From positions 1-34,002 of the forward strand of contig CASGDY010000027.1 of NCBI GenBank assembly GCA_949300355.1: 34,002 nt of DNA, read 5' to 3'. The notes beneath the pieces were generated by a model. The model did not search any database and was not told the origin of the DNA. It saw only the letters and a list, made by a program, of their open reading frames with translations. This DNA is from an uncultured Brachyspira sp. (GTDB lineage: Bacteria > Spirochaetota > Brachyspiria > Brachyspirales > Brachyspiraceae). Positions within the stretch are counted from its first letter, which is position 1, and each line of letters begins with the position of its first letter. This document shows positions 24,455 through 30,855 of the stretch, piece after piece. The position numbers and the translations under genes were made by a program.

Positions 24455-24587
24455 ATAGGGGCAGGATGGCCGTCCCACCCCCATTTTTTGTTTGAATTAC
24501 TGTTTAAGTAAAGCTACTAAAGCAGTAATTAAGCTAGCAATCGCTATGATAAGTTCGGTCAAAGCTTTAATCATAGCGATTTTTTCT
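24455..24587 (+). ncRNA. Candidate antisense RNA (type I antitoxin-like)
   Basis: It starts from the promoter at 24421. A GC-rich hairpin follows at once (GGGGCAGGATGGCC pairs with TCCCACCCCC, 24457-24481) with a T6 tract. A 12-bp perfect hairpin comes later (AATCGCTATGAT at 24539-24550, complement 24570-24581) with a T tract. The second end gives about 130 nt, complementary to most of the 34-residue peptide gene (24497-24601). Early termination at the first T tract would give a ~35-nt RNA instead. Confidence 0.5.
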
Positions 24588-24601
24588 TGCCGTTTCTTCA
24601 T
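24497..24601 (-). CDS. 34-residue hydrophobic peptide (candidate type I toxin)
   Basis: It encodes MKKRQEKIAMIKALTELIIA and then IASLITALVALLKQ: a short basic start, a helix of about 20 Leu/Ile/Ala residues and a Lys-Gln end. That is the build of small membrane-damaging peptides of type I toxin-antitoxin systems or holin-like peptides. AGGAGG lies 8 nt upstream of the ATG and a consensus promoter 33 bp above. Codons include CGG, ACC, GCG and AGC, richer in G/C than neighbours, which hints at transfer. A perfect 12-bp inverted repeat lies within the gene and serves as terminator for an RNA on the other strand. Confidence 0.7.
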   Translation of the reverse strand: MKKRQEKIAMIKALTELIIAIASLITALVALLKQ

Positions 24602-24633
24602 TGTTTTGCCTCCTCTCATTTATTTATAATATA

Positions 24634-24661
24634 ATTATACCATAATTGAAAAAATTGTCAA
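24634..24661 (-). promoter_or_regulatory. Consensus promoter of the small-peptide operon
   Basis: On the minus strand TTGACA (24661-24656) and TATAAT (24639-24634), spacer 16. Transcription should start near 24627. Confidence 0.8.
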
Positions 24662-24760
24662 TACTAAAATCAATAAAAAATAGACAATTTATATAACAAT
24701 GTCTAAAAAAATAAATAATCCGCCTATAATTCATAACTTCACATAAAAAAGTCGCAAATG

Positions 24761-24858
24761 CCTCATATAAGAGGTTTAAAAAACAAAAAAATGTATAACT
24801 TTTTTAAACATACTCTTTATGTTAAAATAATAATATATAATTTATTAAGGAACTTTTA
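24761..24858 (+). repeat. Leader/promoter repeat, copy 2
   Basis: Homologous to 22092-22204: AAAAAAATGTATAA, the T-rich block, TATGTTAAAAT and TTTATTAAGGA. Here it precedes only a short frame, so the original gene may have been lost. Confidence 0.55.
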
Positions 24859-24990
24859 ATGTATATAGAAAATACCATAGGTCATTCACTAAAAGAAAAT
24901 ACACTTATTGTATTATACATATTATTAAGATTCAATCAAAAAAATAACAAATCTAAATTGATTATAAAATCTTTACTGCTTCCAAAATAG
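24859..24990 (+). CDS. 43-residue frame after the repeated leader, possible gene remnant
   Basis: It starts at ATG with AAGGA 7 nt upstream and encodes MYIENTIGHSLKENTLIVLY then ILLRFNQKNNKSKLIIKSLL. Its 3' end overlaps the end of the convergent hub gene. The leader is the same as that of the exported-protein gene at 22205, but the proteins share nothing. It may be a small real protein or what remains after the phage module joined here. Confidence 0.35.
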   Translation: MYIENTIGHSLKENTLIVLYILLRFNQKNNKSKLIIKSLLLPK

Positions 24991-26065
24991 TACACCAAGC
25001 ATTTACATCAGTATTCCTGCTTTGTAGAACATATCTAATAGTAGTTATTTGATAAGTTCCTTCATACATTTTGCCTATTCTCTCGGCAGTAATTCCAAAT
25101 CCAGCAGGATCTCCTTCTGTTACAAATGCTTGTCCGTAGCTTATAAAACTTTCTAATTCTAATTTTATTTTTTGAAGTATTCTAAACTTGGAAGTTAAAG
25201 GAACTGTAAGCGTTATGGTATTTGGATTGATTAATTGAGGCTGCCCCAATAAATCTTTATCACTTATAACATTAACTTTATTTGCTATAATTGGACTTTC
25301 GCCTATGTATATAACATTTCCTTCTTTTTTTATTACTTCTTTAAATGTATTTTTTACATAATCTGCTAAAGTAGTTCCATTTCTTTTAGTTTCAAATATT
25401 CCTTCTATATCTATTGAATTAACCTTAGCTTCAGATATTATTAAACTTCCTTTTGTAGGAGTTCCAATTTCAACCTTAACGTCAGGCGTTCCAACTAATA
25501 ATAAATAATTTTCTATAAATCTTTTTACTTCATTTCTCCACGCTACACCTGCGGCAATATTCAGCTGATTAACAGAGGCTTTTTCTTCTTCTGTCAATTC
25601 TTTTGTTGGAATTAAGTTTAAAACAAGAACTGTATCGGCTCCGTCCATATTCGCATAACTATTTGCCACATAACCGTCATAAATAGGGGTTGTTGTTATA
25701 TGACTGTCATTTAAAGCATAACAAGTATTTTTAGGATCTGCTAACCCCTGATGATAATGTATAGGTGTTGCTTTTACTCCGGCATAAATTACAATTCTAG
25801 CTCCTGCCAATTTGCCTGCGGAGTTTTCATTATGCCAATATCTATTGACATTATAAAGAGAAAGCACTGCCATATCATATATTGATTTATTACTTGTATC
25901 GCAATAAGAAACGCATTCAAACTCAATATGAACATTGTCGCCCATATTGCCGAGGTTCTGCTGTAAGGTTAGCTCTGTCGGCGGTTGGAAGTTAGGCTGT
26001 TTGCTTTTATCTATGCCTATGCTCACGCCTGTTTTTGATGTTAGTTCTATTCTGTATGCTCTCAT
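24962..26065 (-). CDS. Phage baseplate-hub-like protein, copy 1
   Basis: The 367 residues begin MRAYRIELTSKTGVSIGIDK. The region around 60-165 (LSLYNVNRYWHNEN, ARIVIYAG, PIHYHQGLADPKN, PIYDGYVANSYANMDGAD) resembles the first domains of gp27/gpD-like hub proteins of contractile tails. The C-terminal part (LTSKFRILQKIKLELESFIS, EGTYQITTIRYVLQSRNTDV, WCTILEA) is shared with copy 2. It follows the methyltransferase. AGGAG lies on that gene's stop codon, but a 57-nt hairpin separates it from this ATG. In a tail operon the hub normally follows tape measure and plug genes; here it follows the methyltransferase insertion. Confidence 0.68.
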   Translation of the reverse strand: MRAYRIELTSKTGVSIGIDKSKQPNFQPPTELTLQQNLGNMGDNVHIEFECVSYCDTSNKSIYDMAVLSLYNVNRYWHNENSAGKLAGARIVIYAGVKATPIHYHQGLADPKNTCYALNDSHITTTPIYDGYVANSYANMDGADTVLVLNLIPTKELTEEEKASVNQLNIAAGVAWRNEVKRFIENYLLLVGTPDVKVEIGTPTKGSLIISEAKVNSIDIEGIFETKRNGTTLADYVKNTFKEVIKKEGNVIYIGESPIIANKVNVISDKDLLGQPQLINPNTITLTVPLTSKFRILQKIKLELESFISYGQAFVTEGDPAGFGITAERIGKMYEGTYQITTIRYVLQSRNTDVNAWCTILEAVKIL

Positions 26066-26074
26066 TGTTGTTAT

Positions 26075-26131
26075 GCTCGAAAAAGCCTATAAGCTCCGAG
26101 CAATTTTCATTACTCGGCGGCTTTTTCTCGC
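26075..26131 (-). repeat. Hairpin element A between ribosome site and start codon of hub copy 1
   Basis: Minus strand: GCGAGAAAAAGCC at 26131-26119 pairs with GGCTTTTTCGAGC at 26087-26075 through a tandem G-A/A-G mismatch, and CCGAG...CTCGG forms the inner stem. SD AGGAG (26140-26136), 4 nt, the 57-nt hairpin, then ATAACAACA and ATG. Element B (30777-30833) is nearly identical. Confidence 0.7.
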
Positions 26132-26139
26132 TTTTCTCC

Positions 26140-26905
26140 TTAATTTAATTTTATTGCTTTTTTATTTGTGTATTTCTGCCAACGCTCTATAATCACACTG
26201 CAGTAATGCTCATCTATTTCCATTCCGTAGCATTTACGTTTTGTATGTTCGCAAGCTATTAAAGTGGAGCCTGAACCGAGAAAACCGTCTAAAATTATAT
26301 TATATTTATCGCTAAAGTCATTTATAATTTCTCTTAATAAACTGATAGGTTTTTGTGTTGGGTGTACTCTTTTTTCTCTTTCACATCGTATCATTCCATT
26401 CCATAAATATTTATATATTTTTAAAGATGTTTTTATATTAGTCCAGCACATCTCTCCATCAGCGTAATTTCCGCTATTTAGTTTATCCCATATTAACCAA
26501 TAGCCGTAAGGAAGAAAAGGCAGAAAATAATTACCGCCCCATAACAATATTTTTTCACAATCTTTTATTAATTCATAAAAGTATTTAGCTGTGTTTATAG
26601 TATCATCATTTTTTACAGGTTTATAATTATTGCTTTTAATAATACAAGTATGTTTATTTTTTTCCAAAAGGTTTATCGCCGCCTATTTTACCATTACTAG
26701 AAACAACATTTATACCATAAGGCGGATCTGTGAACACCATATCAGCTTTATTGCCCTTCATAAGCAAATCGATATTTTCTTTTATTGTACAATCTCCGCA
26801 TAAAAGTCTATGCTCTCCCAACTGCCACAAATCGCCTGTTTTTACTTCTATTTGCGTATTGGTATTTATATTTTCTATATCATCTATTTCAAATAAGAAG
26901 CCCAT
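26140..26905 (-). pseudogene. Beta-class DNA methyltransferase, frameshifted at an A7 run
   Basis: The first frame (from ATG 26905) encodes GDLWQLGEHRLLCGDCTI and the catalytic TDPPYGINV (motif IV), then stops after GDKPFGKK at 26654. The next frame continues at once (NKHTCIIKSNNYKPVKNDD) with LLWGGNYF, HPTQKP and DGFLGSGSTLIACEHTKRKC (AdoMet motif I), ending at 26140. Motif IV before motif I places it among beta-class N6-adenine/N4-cytosine enzymes. An A7 run at the junction, if A6, would restore one ~255-residue enzyme. Related proteins often have a ParB-like N-terminal domain that is absent. It may be dead or phase-variable. A 29-bp promoter-like motif lies just upstream. Confidence 0.85.
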
Positions 26906-26952
26906 ACTAAACTTTATAAATATTGATTGGCTTTATTATACTTCTAACTTCT

Positions 26953-26981
26953 AAAAAAGATTTATACGATAGTTGGTTTAT
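26953..26981 (-). promoter_or_regulatory. Late-promoter-like motif, copy 3
   Basis: ATAAACCAACTATCGTATAA then ATC and a T run, one base from the consensus, overlapping the stop of the 106-residue gene and 48 bp before the methyltransferase start. Confidence 0.5.
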
Positions 26982-27298
26982 GATAAAGAATAAAGTTCGA
27001 ACTGCTGTTTCTTCATATTGTAGATTAATTTGTAATTATTAAATGAAATGTCTCCAATTAAATAATTTATACCCTCGCTAATATTGAAAGGAATATTGCT
27101 TATAATAACTTCTTCTGCCTCATTCAATATAGAAATGTCCGCATTTTCCATATAAAAGTTTGGAAATATTTTGAAAGTGTATGAATTATTATCTATTGTT
27201 ATTTGATGTGTGTAGAAACCTGTTCTTAAATCAGGATATTGTTCGGCAAAAGTACCTTCAGTATTTACAGTAAAAGAAAAAGATTGCAGAAGCGTCAT
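26978..27298 (-). CDS. Small phage tail/baseplate protein (plug-like)
   Basis: A 106-residue beta-rich protein (FSFTVNTEGTFAEQ, HQITIDNNSYTFKIFPNFYM, NYLIGDISFNNYKLIYNM) without catalytic motifs. It starts in an ATGA overlap with the preceding 195-residue gene. Size and position, between a chaperone/initiator-like gene and the hub, fit the small plug proteins of contractile-tailed phages; this is inferred from order only. The late-promoter-like motif overlaps its stop codon. Confidence 0.5.
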   Translation of the reverse strand: MTLLQSFSFTVNTEGTFAEQYPDLRTGFYTHQITIDNNSYTFKIFPNFYMENADISILNEAEEVIISNIPFNISEGINYLIGDISFNNYKLIYNMKKQQFELYSLS

Positions 27299-27882
27299 AT
27301 AATAACTCCTGTTATATATTTACTTAATGTACCGGCAACTTTTTCGCCCTCGCTTTTATAAACAGGCGTTAGAGTCTTTAAATCCAATCTGAACGAAATA
27401 CCGTTTTGTCCTGCCTCATTTTCAATGCCGTATAAACCGACAAGCACAGCATATTTAATATCACCCCAAGGCGTGAGAATATTAAAAGTTCCTCCTTTTT
27501 GAACATAAAACTCCAAGGCATCAACAAATATTTGATTTTTTATCATTTGAACAGTCCAAGGATTAAGATTTGTTATTAAATTATGAAGTATCACAGAAAA
27601 ATCGGCATTCTGCCTCACGGCTCCGTCTATCAATAACTGTTTATTTAAATAAGGATATTCTGAATATTCATTTACTAGAAAAGGAATATCTCCGTTATAC
27701 TTTACTTCAAAACCTATTAGAGGCAAAGGCACATAAACCTGAGCAACATATCCGCTCATAATGCTCACTGTATCAGGAAGAATCACAGCGAACTTATTAT
27801 ATTTTGCCGTAATAGCCTGAAAATTAAATCCGGCATTATTGTTTAATACAGAGGCAGAGCCGAGTAAACTTTGAATAAGCAT
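27295..27882 (-). CDS. Phage tail/baseplate protein
   Basis: The 195 residues include FQAITAKYNKFAVILPDTVS, a hydrophobic YVAQVYVPLPLIGFEV, GGTFNILTPWGDIKYAVLVG and EAGQNGISFRLDLKTLTPVY. I recognise no named domain; its place directly after the tail chaperones and before a plug-like gene suggests a tail-tip or baseplate initiator protein. AAGGAA lies 10 nt before the ATG. It is striking that no tape-measure gene lies between the chaperones and this gene (12-bp gap). Confidence 0.5.
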   Translation of the reverse strand: MLIQSLLGSASVLNNNAGFNFQAITAKYNKFAVILPDTVSIMSGYVAQVYVPLPLIGFEVKYNGDIPFLVNEYSEYPYLNKQLLIDGAVRQNADFSVILHNLITNLNPWTVQMIKNQIFVDALEFYVQKGGTFNILTPWGDIKYAVLVGLYGIENEAGQNGISFRLDLKTLTPVYKSEGEKVAGTLSKYITGVII

Positions 27883-27894
27883 TTTTAATATTCC

Positions 27895-28206
27895 TTAAAA
27901 ACTTTTTCTAATATAATTAAGTAAGCTGTTATAATTTTTTATTTCGTTTTCCTTTATTTGCTTTTTACCTTTATCATCGAAATATAAATCAACATAATCT
28001 TTGAAATAATCGAAAGGAAACCTGAAAAGAAAATCAGCAATACTGTTTTCAGCCGGAATCCTCTCGGCATTTCCATTTCTATAAATATGAAGTCCTATGC
28101 CTCTGAAGTCTCTTGGGTTTGTGATTGTGTCATAGAAGTATTCTTCCATTCCGTAGCGTTCAATGATGTAAAAGTTATTCCAAACTCTGTTATTCTCTCT
28201 TCCCAT
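27895..28206 (-). CDS. Tail-assembly chaperone second part (frameshift extension candidate)
   Basis: A 103-residue frame (MGRENNRVWNNFYIIERYGM to YIRKSF) that overlaps the preceding gene by 112 nt in the -1 frame. It has no strong ribosome site of its own. Two overlapping genes between tail tube and tape measure is the classical G/GT arrangement of tail chaperones, the second made by -1 frameshifting. The -1 frame is open upstream to a T8 run (28251-28258) in the first gene. Independent translation from ATG 28206 cannot be excluded. Confidence 0.55.
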   Translation of the reverse strand: MGRENNRVWNNFYIIERYGMEEYFYDTITNPRDFRGIGLHIYRNGNAERIPAENSIADFLFRFPFDYFKDYVDLYFDDKGKKQIKENEIKNYNSLLNYIRKSF

Positions 28207-28658
28207 TCTTCTATTTTTATACGAGGCTTCATATAACGAAGCATTACAATAAAAAAAAGCAAAGAAGCCTTTATTAATTCTTTTGCCTCGCTGTCAATGC
28301 CGTTTAATGATTTAACCTCATTATTTTCAAAATAGTAGCCTGCGGCAATAGAACGTTCAAGCATAGCAGCCATTTTTAATTTACTGTCCTCAATATATTT
28401 TTTATGACGAGGATCATTGATATTATATTTTTCATCAGCAATTTTTTCTATTGCCTCATCAATATAAATATCATAATCAGTCAAAAGAACAGGCATACTG
28501 ATATTATCAATATATCCCGCAAATCCTCCAAGCACTAAAGCATTAGATTTTATTTCATCTTTATTTGAAGGCGGAAGAAAAACTTTAATTTCTCCGTCAG
28601 GGGTATTTATTGGAAAAACTATATTTGCTGTATTGTAGTCTATTTTTGTATTATCCAT
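28095..28658 (-). CDS. Tail-assembly chaperone-like protein
   Basis: The 187 residues follow the tail tube by 12 bp (AGGAG 5 nt before ATG). Helical segments such as ALVLGGFAGYIDNIS, IDEAIEKIADEKYN, KLKMAAMLERSIAAGYYFEN and ELIKASLLFFIVMLRYMKPR fit a chaperone that coats the tape measure during tail assembly. The codons for L-L-F-F (near 134-136) contain T TTT TTT in frame, a classical slippery heptamer, and the -1 frame is open from there into the 103-residue gene. The product of slippage would be about 254 residues. The role is from gene order, not from sequence similarity. Confidence 0.6.
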   Translation of the reverse strand: MDNTKIDYNTANIVFPINTPDGEIKVFLPPSNKDEIKSNALVLGGFAGYIDNISMPVLLTDYDIYIDEAIEKIADEKYNINDPRHKKYIEDSKLKMAAMLERSIAAGYYFENNEVKSLNGIDSEAKELIKASLLFFIVMLRYMKPRIKIEEWEERITEFGITFTSLNATEWKNTSMTQSQTQETSEA

Positions 28659-28670
28659 AAATGCTCCTTA

Positions 28671-29123
28671 TTATCCTATTAAAACGCCGTAAAGCTCTGT
28701 ATTTACCGCTAATGTTCCTTTTACTGTGAAAGTATAAACAGGGCTTGAAGCATTTGCTGACACTTCGCCCATAGACAAAGTACAAGCAAATATACTATAT
28801 TCATTGCCTGCATCATCAGTAAATACGCAGGTTCTATTTGCTCCGCTTACAAGTCCATTTGTAAATATTCTCTTTCTCCAAGTTTCCGCAGGTGTTACAA
28901 CTTTAATAATAGAAACATTAATTGTAGCAGGAACAGCCATTTCAGCTGCTCCTACATCTCCGAAATTAACTTTTAATCTTTTTACTGTCTCTTCATCTAT
29001 AGTCATTGAAGCCGCATCTTCTCCCATATCGAAAGCTGTAAGGTTTAAATCAGGATCATCTGGGAAAATCAAACTTGTAACGGCTTTATTTATAAACTTT
29101 TCTAAATAGCTTGGTAACTGCAT
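28671..29123 (-). CDS. Phage tail tube protein
   Basis: The 150 residues (MQLPSYLEKFINKAVTSLIF, LNLTAFDMGEDAASMTIDEE, VPATINVSIIKVVTPAETWR, EYSIFACTLSMGEVSANASS, VYTFTVKGTL) have the all-beta build and length of contractile-tail tube proteins that usually follow DUF3383-like sheath proteins (DUF3277-like). It lies 69 bp after the sheath gene with AGGAGG 7 nt before its ATG. The spacer has a short hairpin (TTGCC-gaa-GGCA). Confidence 0.7.
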   Translation of the reverse strand: MQLPSYLEKFINKAVTSLIFPDDPDLNLTAFDMGEDAASMTIDEETVKRLKVNFGDVGAAEMAVPATINVSIIKVVTPAETWRKRIFTNGLVSGANRTCVFTDDAGNEYSIFACTLSMGEVSANASSPVYTFTVKGTLAVNTELYGVLIG

Positions 29124-29192
29124 TTTTTAACCTCCTATTGTTGTCGCTGTGCGTGCCTTCGGCAATGTTCCCTACTTGGTCACTTATTTTTT

Positions 29193-30608
29193 TTATTCTA
29201 CTGTAATGTTAGGTACTACTTGTAATATAAAACTGCCTATTGCGGCATAGCAAGAAGCACCGTTATATATTCCGTCTTTCCAATCCTGATACTGATTAGC
29301 TTTGTAAGCAGCAAAATCAACCGCAGCCCATTCTCCGCTGTTTAATATTGCGTTTGTATTTGTATCATAATCAGAACCGAAATTGTCTAAAACTCCAAAA
29401 GCTGTCATAGTATTGCTTATAGCTGCTAATTTATTTTTCACTATATTAATTCCATTTTGATTGAACTTTATAGCTTGAAGCGGATTATTTGAAGCCTGTA
29501 TCATCATAGAAGCCACATCAACAATCAATCTAAAAATAAATGTGTCTAAGGCAAAATAATATTCCCAATCTTTGCCGTCTGCCACCATTCCGCCCAAAAT
29601 AACAGTATTATTGTTTAATGAGCCTATCCAAGAACAGCCGTTGTTATTTAAAGCATTCACTAAAGAATTAGATAATCTATCCTGCGGAGTTATGCCGTAA
29701 ATAGTTTTCCACTGAAGTAAAGAAAGAGGATTGCTCACACTTAAATTATATAGATTTCCTGATTTCACTCCAACTACAGCACCGTTAGCACTTTCTCCCT
29801 TAACTGCTGAAGGATAAACTGGGGCAAAACTTTTACTTTTTATGTATAAAGCAAATGTTTCGTCTGTACTTGGGTCTGTGCCTTCAGGAAGCTCTAAAGA
29901 AAAATATTGTCCTGCTGTTGCGTCTGAATAAGATTTTACTAAAGCAATAAAATCAGTATTAGTATAAAAAGCAGTAGGACAAGCCCATTCATACACTCTT
30001 AATTCTCCGCTTGCCGCAAAATCACTTAAAACCTGAACGGCTTCAGAAACTATTTCGCTTGTTATGTTGGTCCAATATGCTGTATCTGATAAATTAGTAG
30101 GCGTCAAATCTGCGGCACTCAATGCTGTGTCTGCCTGAATACATTTATATGTTTCGCCTTGAGCATTTACATATAAACTGTCTATTTCATAATTTTTAGG
30201 GTCCGATGTTTCTTCCCAATATCCGCTGTCTGACAGTTTACTTGGTTTCAAGTCTGTTTCGCTTGCGGCAGTGTCTGCTTGTAAGCATTTGTATGCTTGA
30301 CTTCCATCCGCATAATAATCTCCTGCGGCATACTGTTTAATGTTTGGTACTGTTCTTGTTTCTAAAACATTAATTTGTCCCATAGCATTATTAGTAAAGA
30401 AAGAGTTCAAGAAACTTTCTGTATATGAACCCTCTTTTAATTCTAAATCTGCTATTTCGCTTTTGCTGATTGTTTTTAAAGTATTAGCCTCTAAATTAGT
30501 GTCTCCATAACTGACTATTCCAAAAACTCTGGTATAATCAGCAGGGACATTCACGCCTAATACTTTTACATTTACTATAACTGGTTGTAATGGATTAGGT
30601 CTGCTCAT
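29193..30608 (-). CDS. Phage tail sheath protein with two inserted carbohydrate-binding-like repeats
   Basis: The 471 residues have a sheath-like start (IVNVKVLGVNVPADYTRVFG, then IADLELKEGSYTESFLNSFF) and a C-terminal part (GCSWIGSLNNNTVILGGMVA, DGKDWEYYFALDTFIFRLIV, AIGSFILQVVPNITVE) like DUF3383-type sheaths, which contract to drive the tube through the envelope. Residues about 92-132 and 141-180 form two similar units, each with Y..GD.Y or DSLYV, a Tyr-Lys-Cys strand (AYKCLQADTA, TYKCIQADTA), a D-L-x-P turn and a final YW, as in small chitin-binding (CBM5/12-like) modules. They would project from the sheath. An unusual hairpin separates its AGGAGG from the ATG. Confidence 0.72.
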   Translation of the reverse strand: MSRPNPLQPVIVNVKVLGVNVPADYTRVFGIVSYGDTNLEANTLKTISKSEIADLELKEGSYTESFLNSFFTNNAMGQINVLETRTVPNIKQYAAGDYYADGSQAYKCLQADTAASETDLKPSKLSDSGYWEETSDPKNYEIDSLYVNAQGETYKCIQADTALSAADLTPTNLSDTAYWTNITSEIVSEAVQVLSDFAASGELRVYEWACPTAFYTNTDFIALVKSYSDATAGQYFSLELPEGTDPSTDETFALYIKSKSFAPVYPSAVKGESANGAVVGVKSGNLYNLSVSNPLSLLQWKTIYGITPQDRLSNSLVNALNNNGCSWIGSLNNNTVILGGMVADGKDWEYYFALDTFIFRLIVDVASMMIQASNNPLQAIKFNQNGINIVKNKLAAISNTMTAFGVLDNFGSDYDTNTNAILNSGEWAAVDFAAYKANQYQDWKDGIYNGASCYAAIGSFILQVVPNITVE

Positions 30609-30617
30609 TGTTGTTAT

Positions 30618-30691
30618 GCTCGCCGACGAAGTCCACCTGCGGTGTCGCTAACATTATATGCCAACTAAAGTTGTCATATGCTTCGGCTCGC
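30618..30691 (-). repeat. Hairpin element C between ribosome site and start codon of the sheath gene
   Basis: Minus strand: GCGAGCCG...AAG pairs with CTTC...CGGCGAGC, including the same tandem G-A/A-G mismatch as element A, with an inner stem from CATATG/CATAT and CAACT/AGTTG. SD AGGAGG (30700-30695), 3 nt, the 74-nt element, then ATAACAACA and ATG at 30608. Confidence 0.65.
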
Positions 30692-30723
30692 TTTCCTCCT
30701 TTGTATTTTATATTAAAAATTAT

Positions 30724-30780
30724 TTATTGCGTGTCTGCTTCTTCCGCATTAAATAAAGTTATTTTATTATTTCTATGCTC
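30724..30780 (-). pseudogene. C-terminal remnant of a copy of the upstream virion gene
   Basis: A minus-strand frame without start codon reads RNNKITLFNAEEADTQ to a stop at 30724-30726. It resembles the end of the 310-residue protein just upstream (KEELILFNLENINN), and the bases after both stops are alike (ATAA.AATACAAAG). So the 3' end of that gene appears to be present twice, with hairpin element B between. Confidence 0.45.
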
Positions 30781-30833
30781 AAAAAAGCCTATAAGCTCCG
30801 AGCAATTTTCATTACTCGGCGGCTTTTTTTCGC
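30777..30833 (-). repeat. Hairpin element B after the virion gene
   Basis: Nearly identical to element A (2-3 differences over 57 nt): AAAAAGCC...GGCTTTTT outer and CCGAG...CTCGG inner stems, flanked by GCGA and GAGCAT. Here no ribosome site or start codon adjoins it; it probably acts as a terminator for the gene ending at 30856 (T tract on the minus strand). Confidence 0.7.
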
Positions 30834-30855
30834 TTTGTATTCTTATATTTATTTA

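Noticed and set aside
26648-26665. Programmed -1 frameshift at the A7 run of the methyltransferase
   Set aside because: A AAA AAA followed by TAA looks like a slip site, but a -1 shift enters the wrong frame; the second half needs +1 or a one-base deletion.
26264-26954. Plus-strand frames opposite the methyltransferase
   Set aside because: They are complements of conserved methyltransferase motifs.
28804-29109. Plus-strand 101-residue frame opposite the tail tube gene
   Set aside because: Shadow of the tail tube coding sequence; no start signals.
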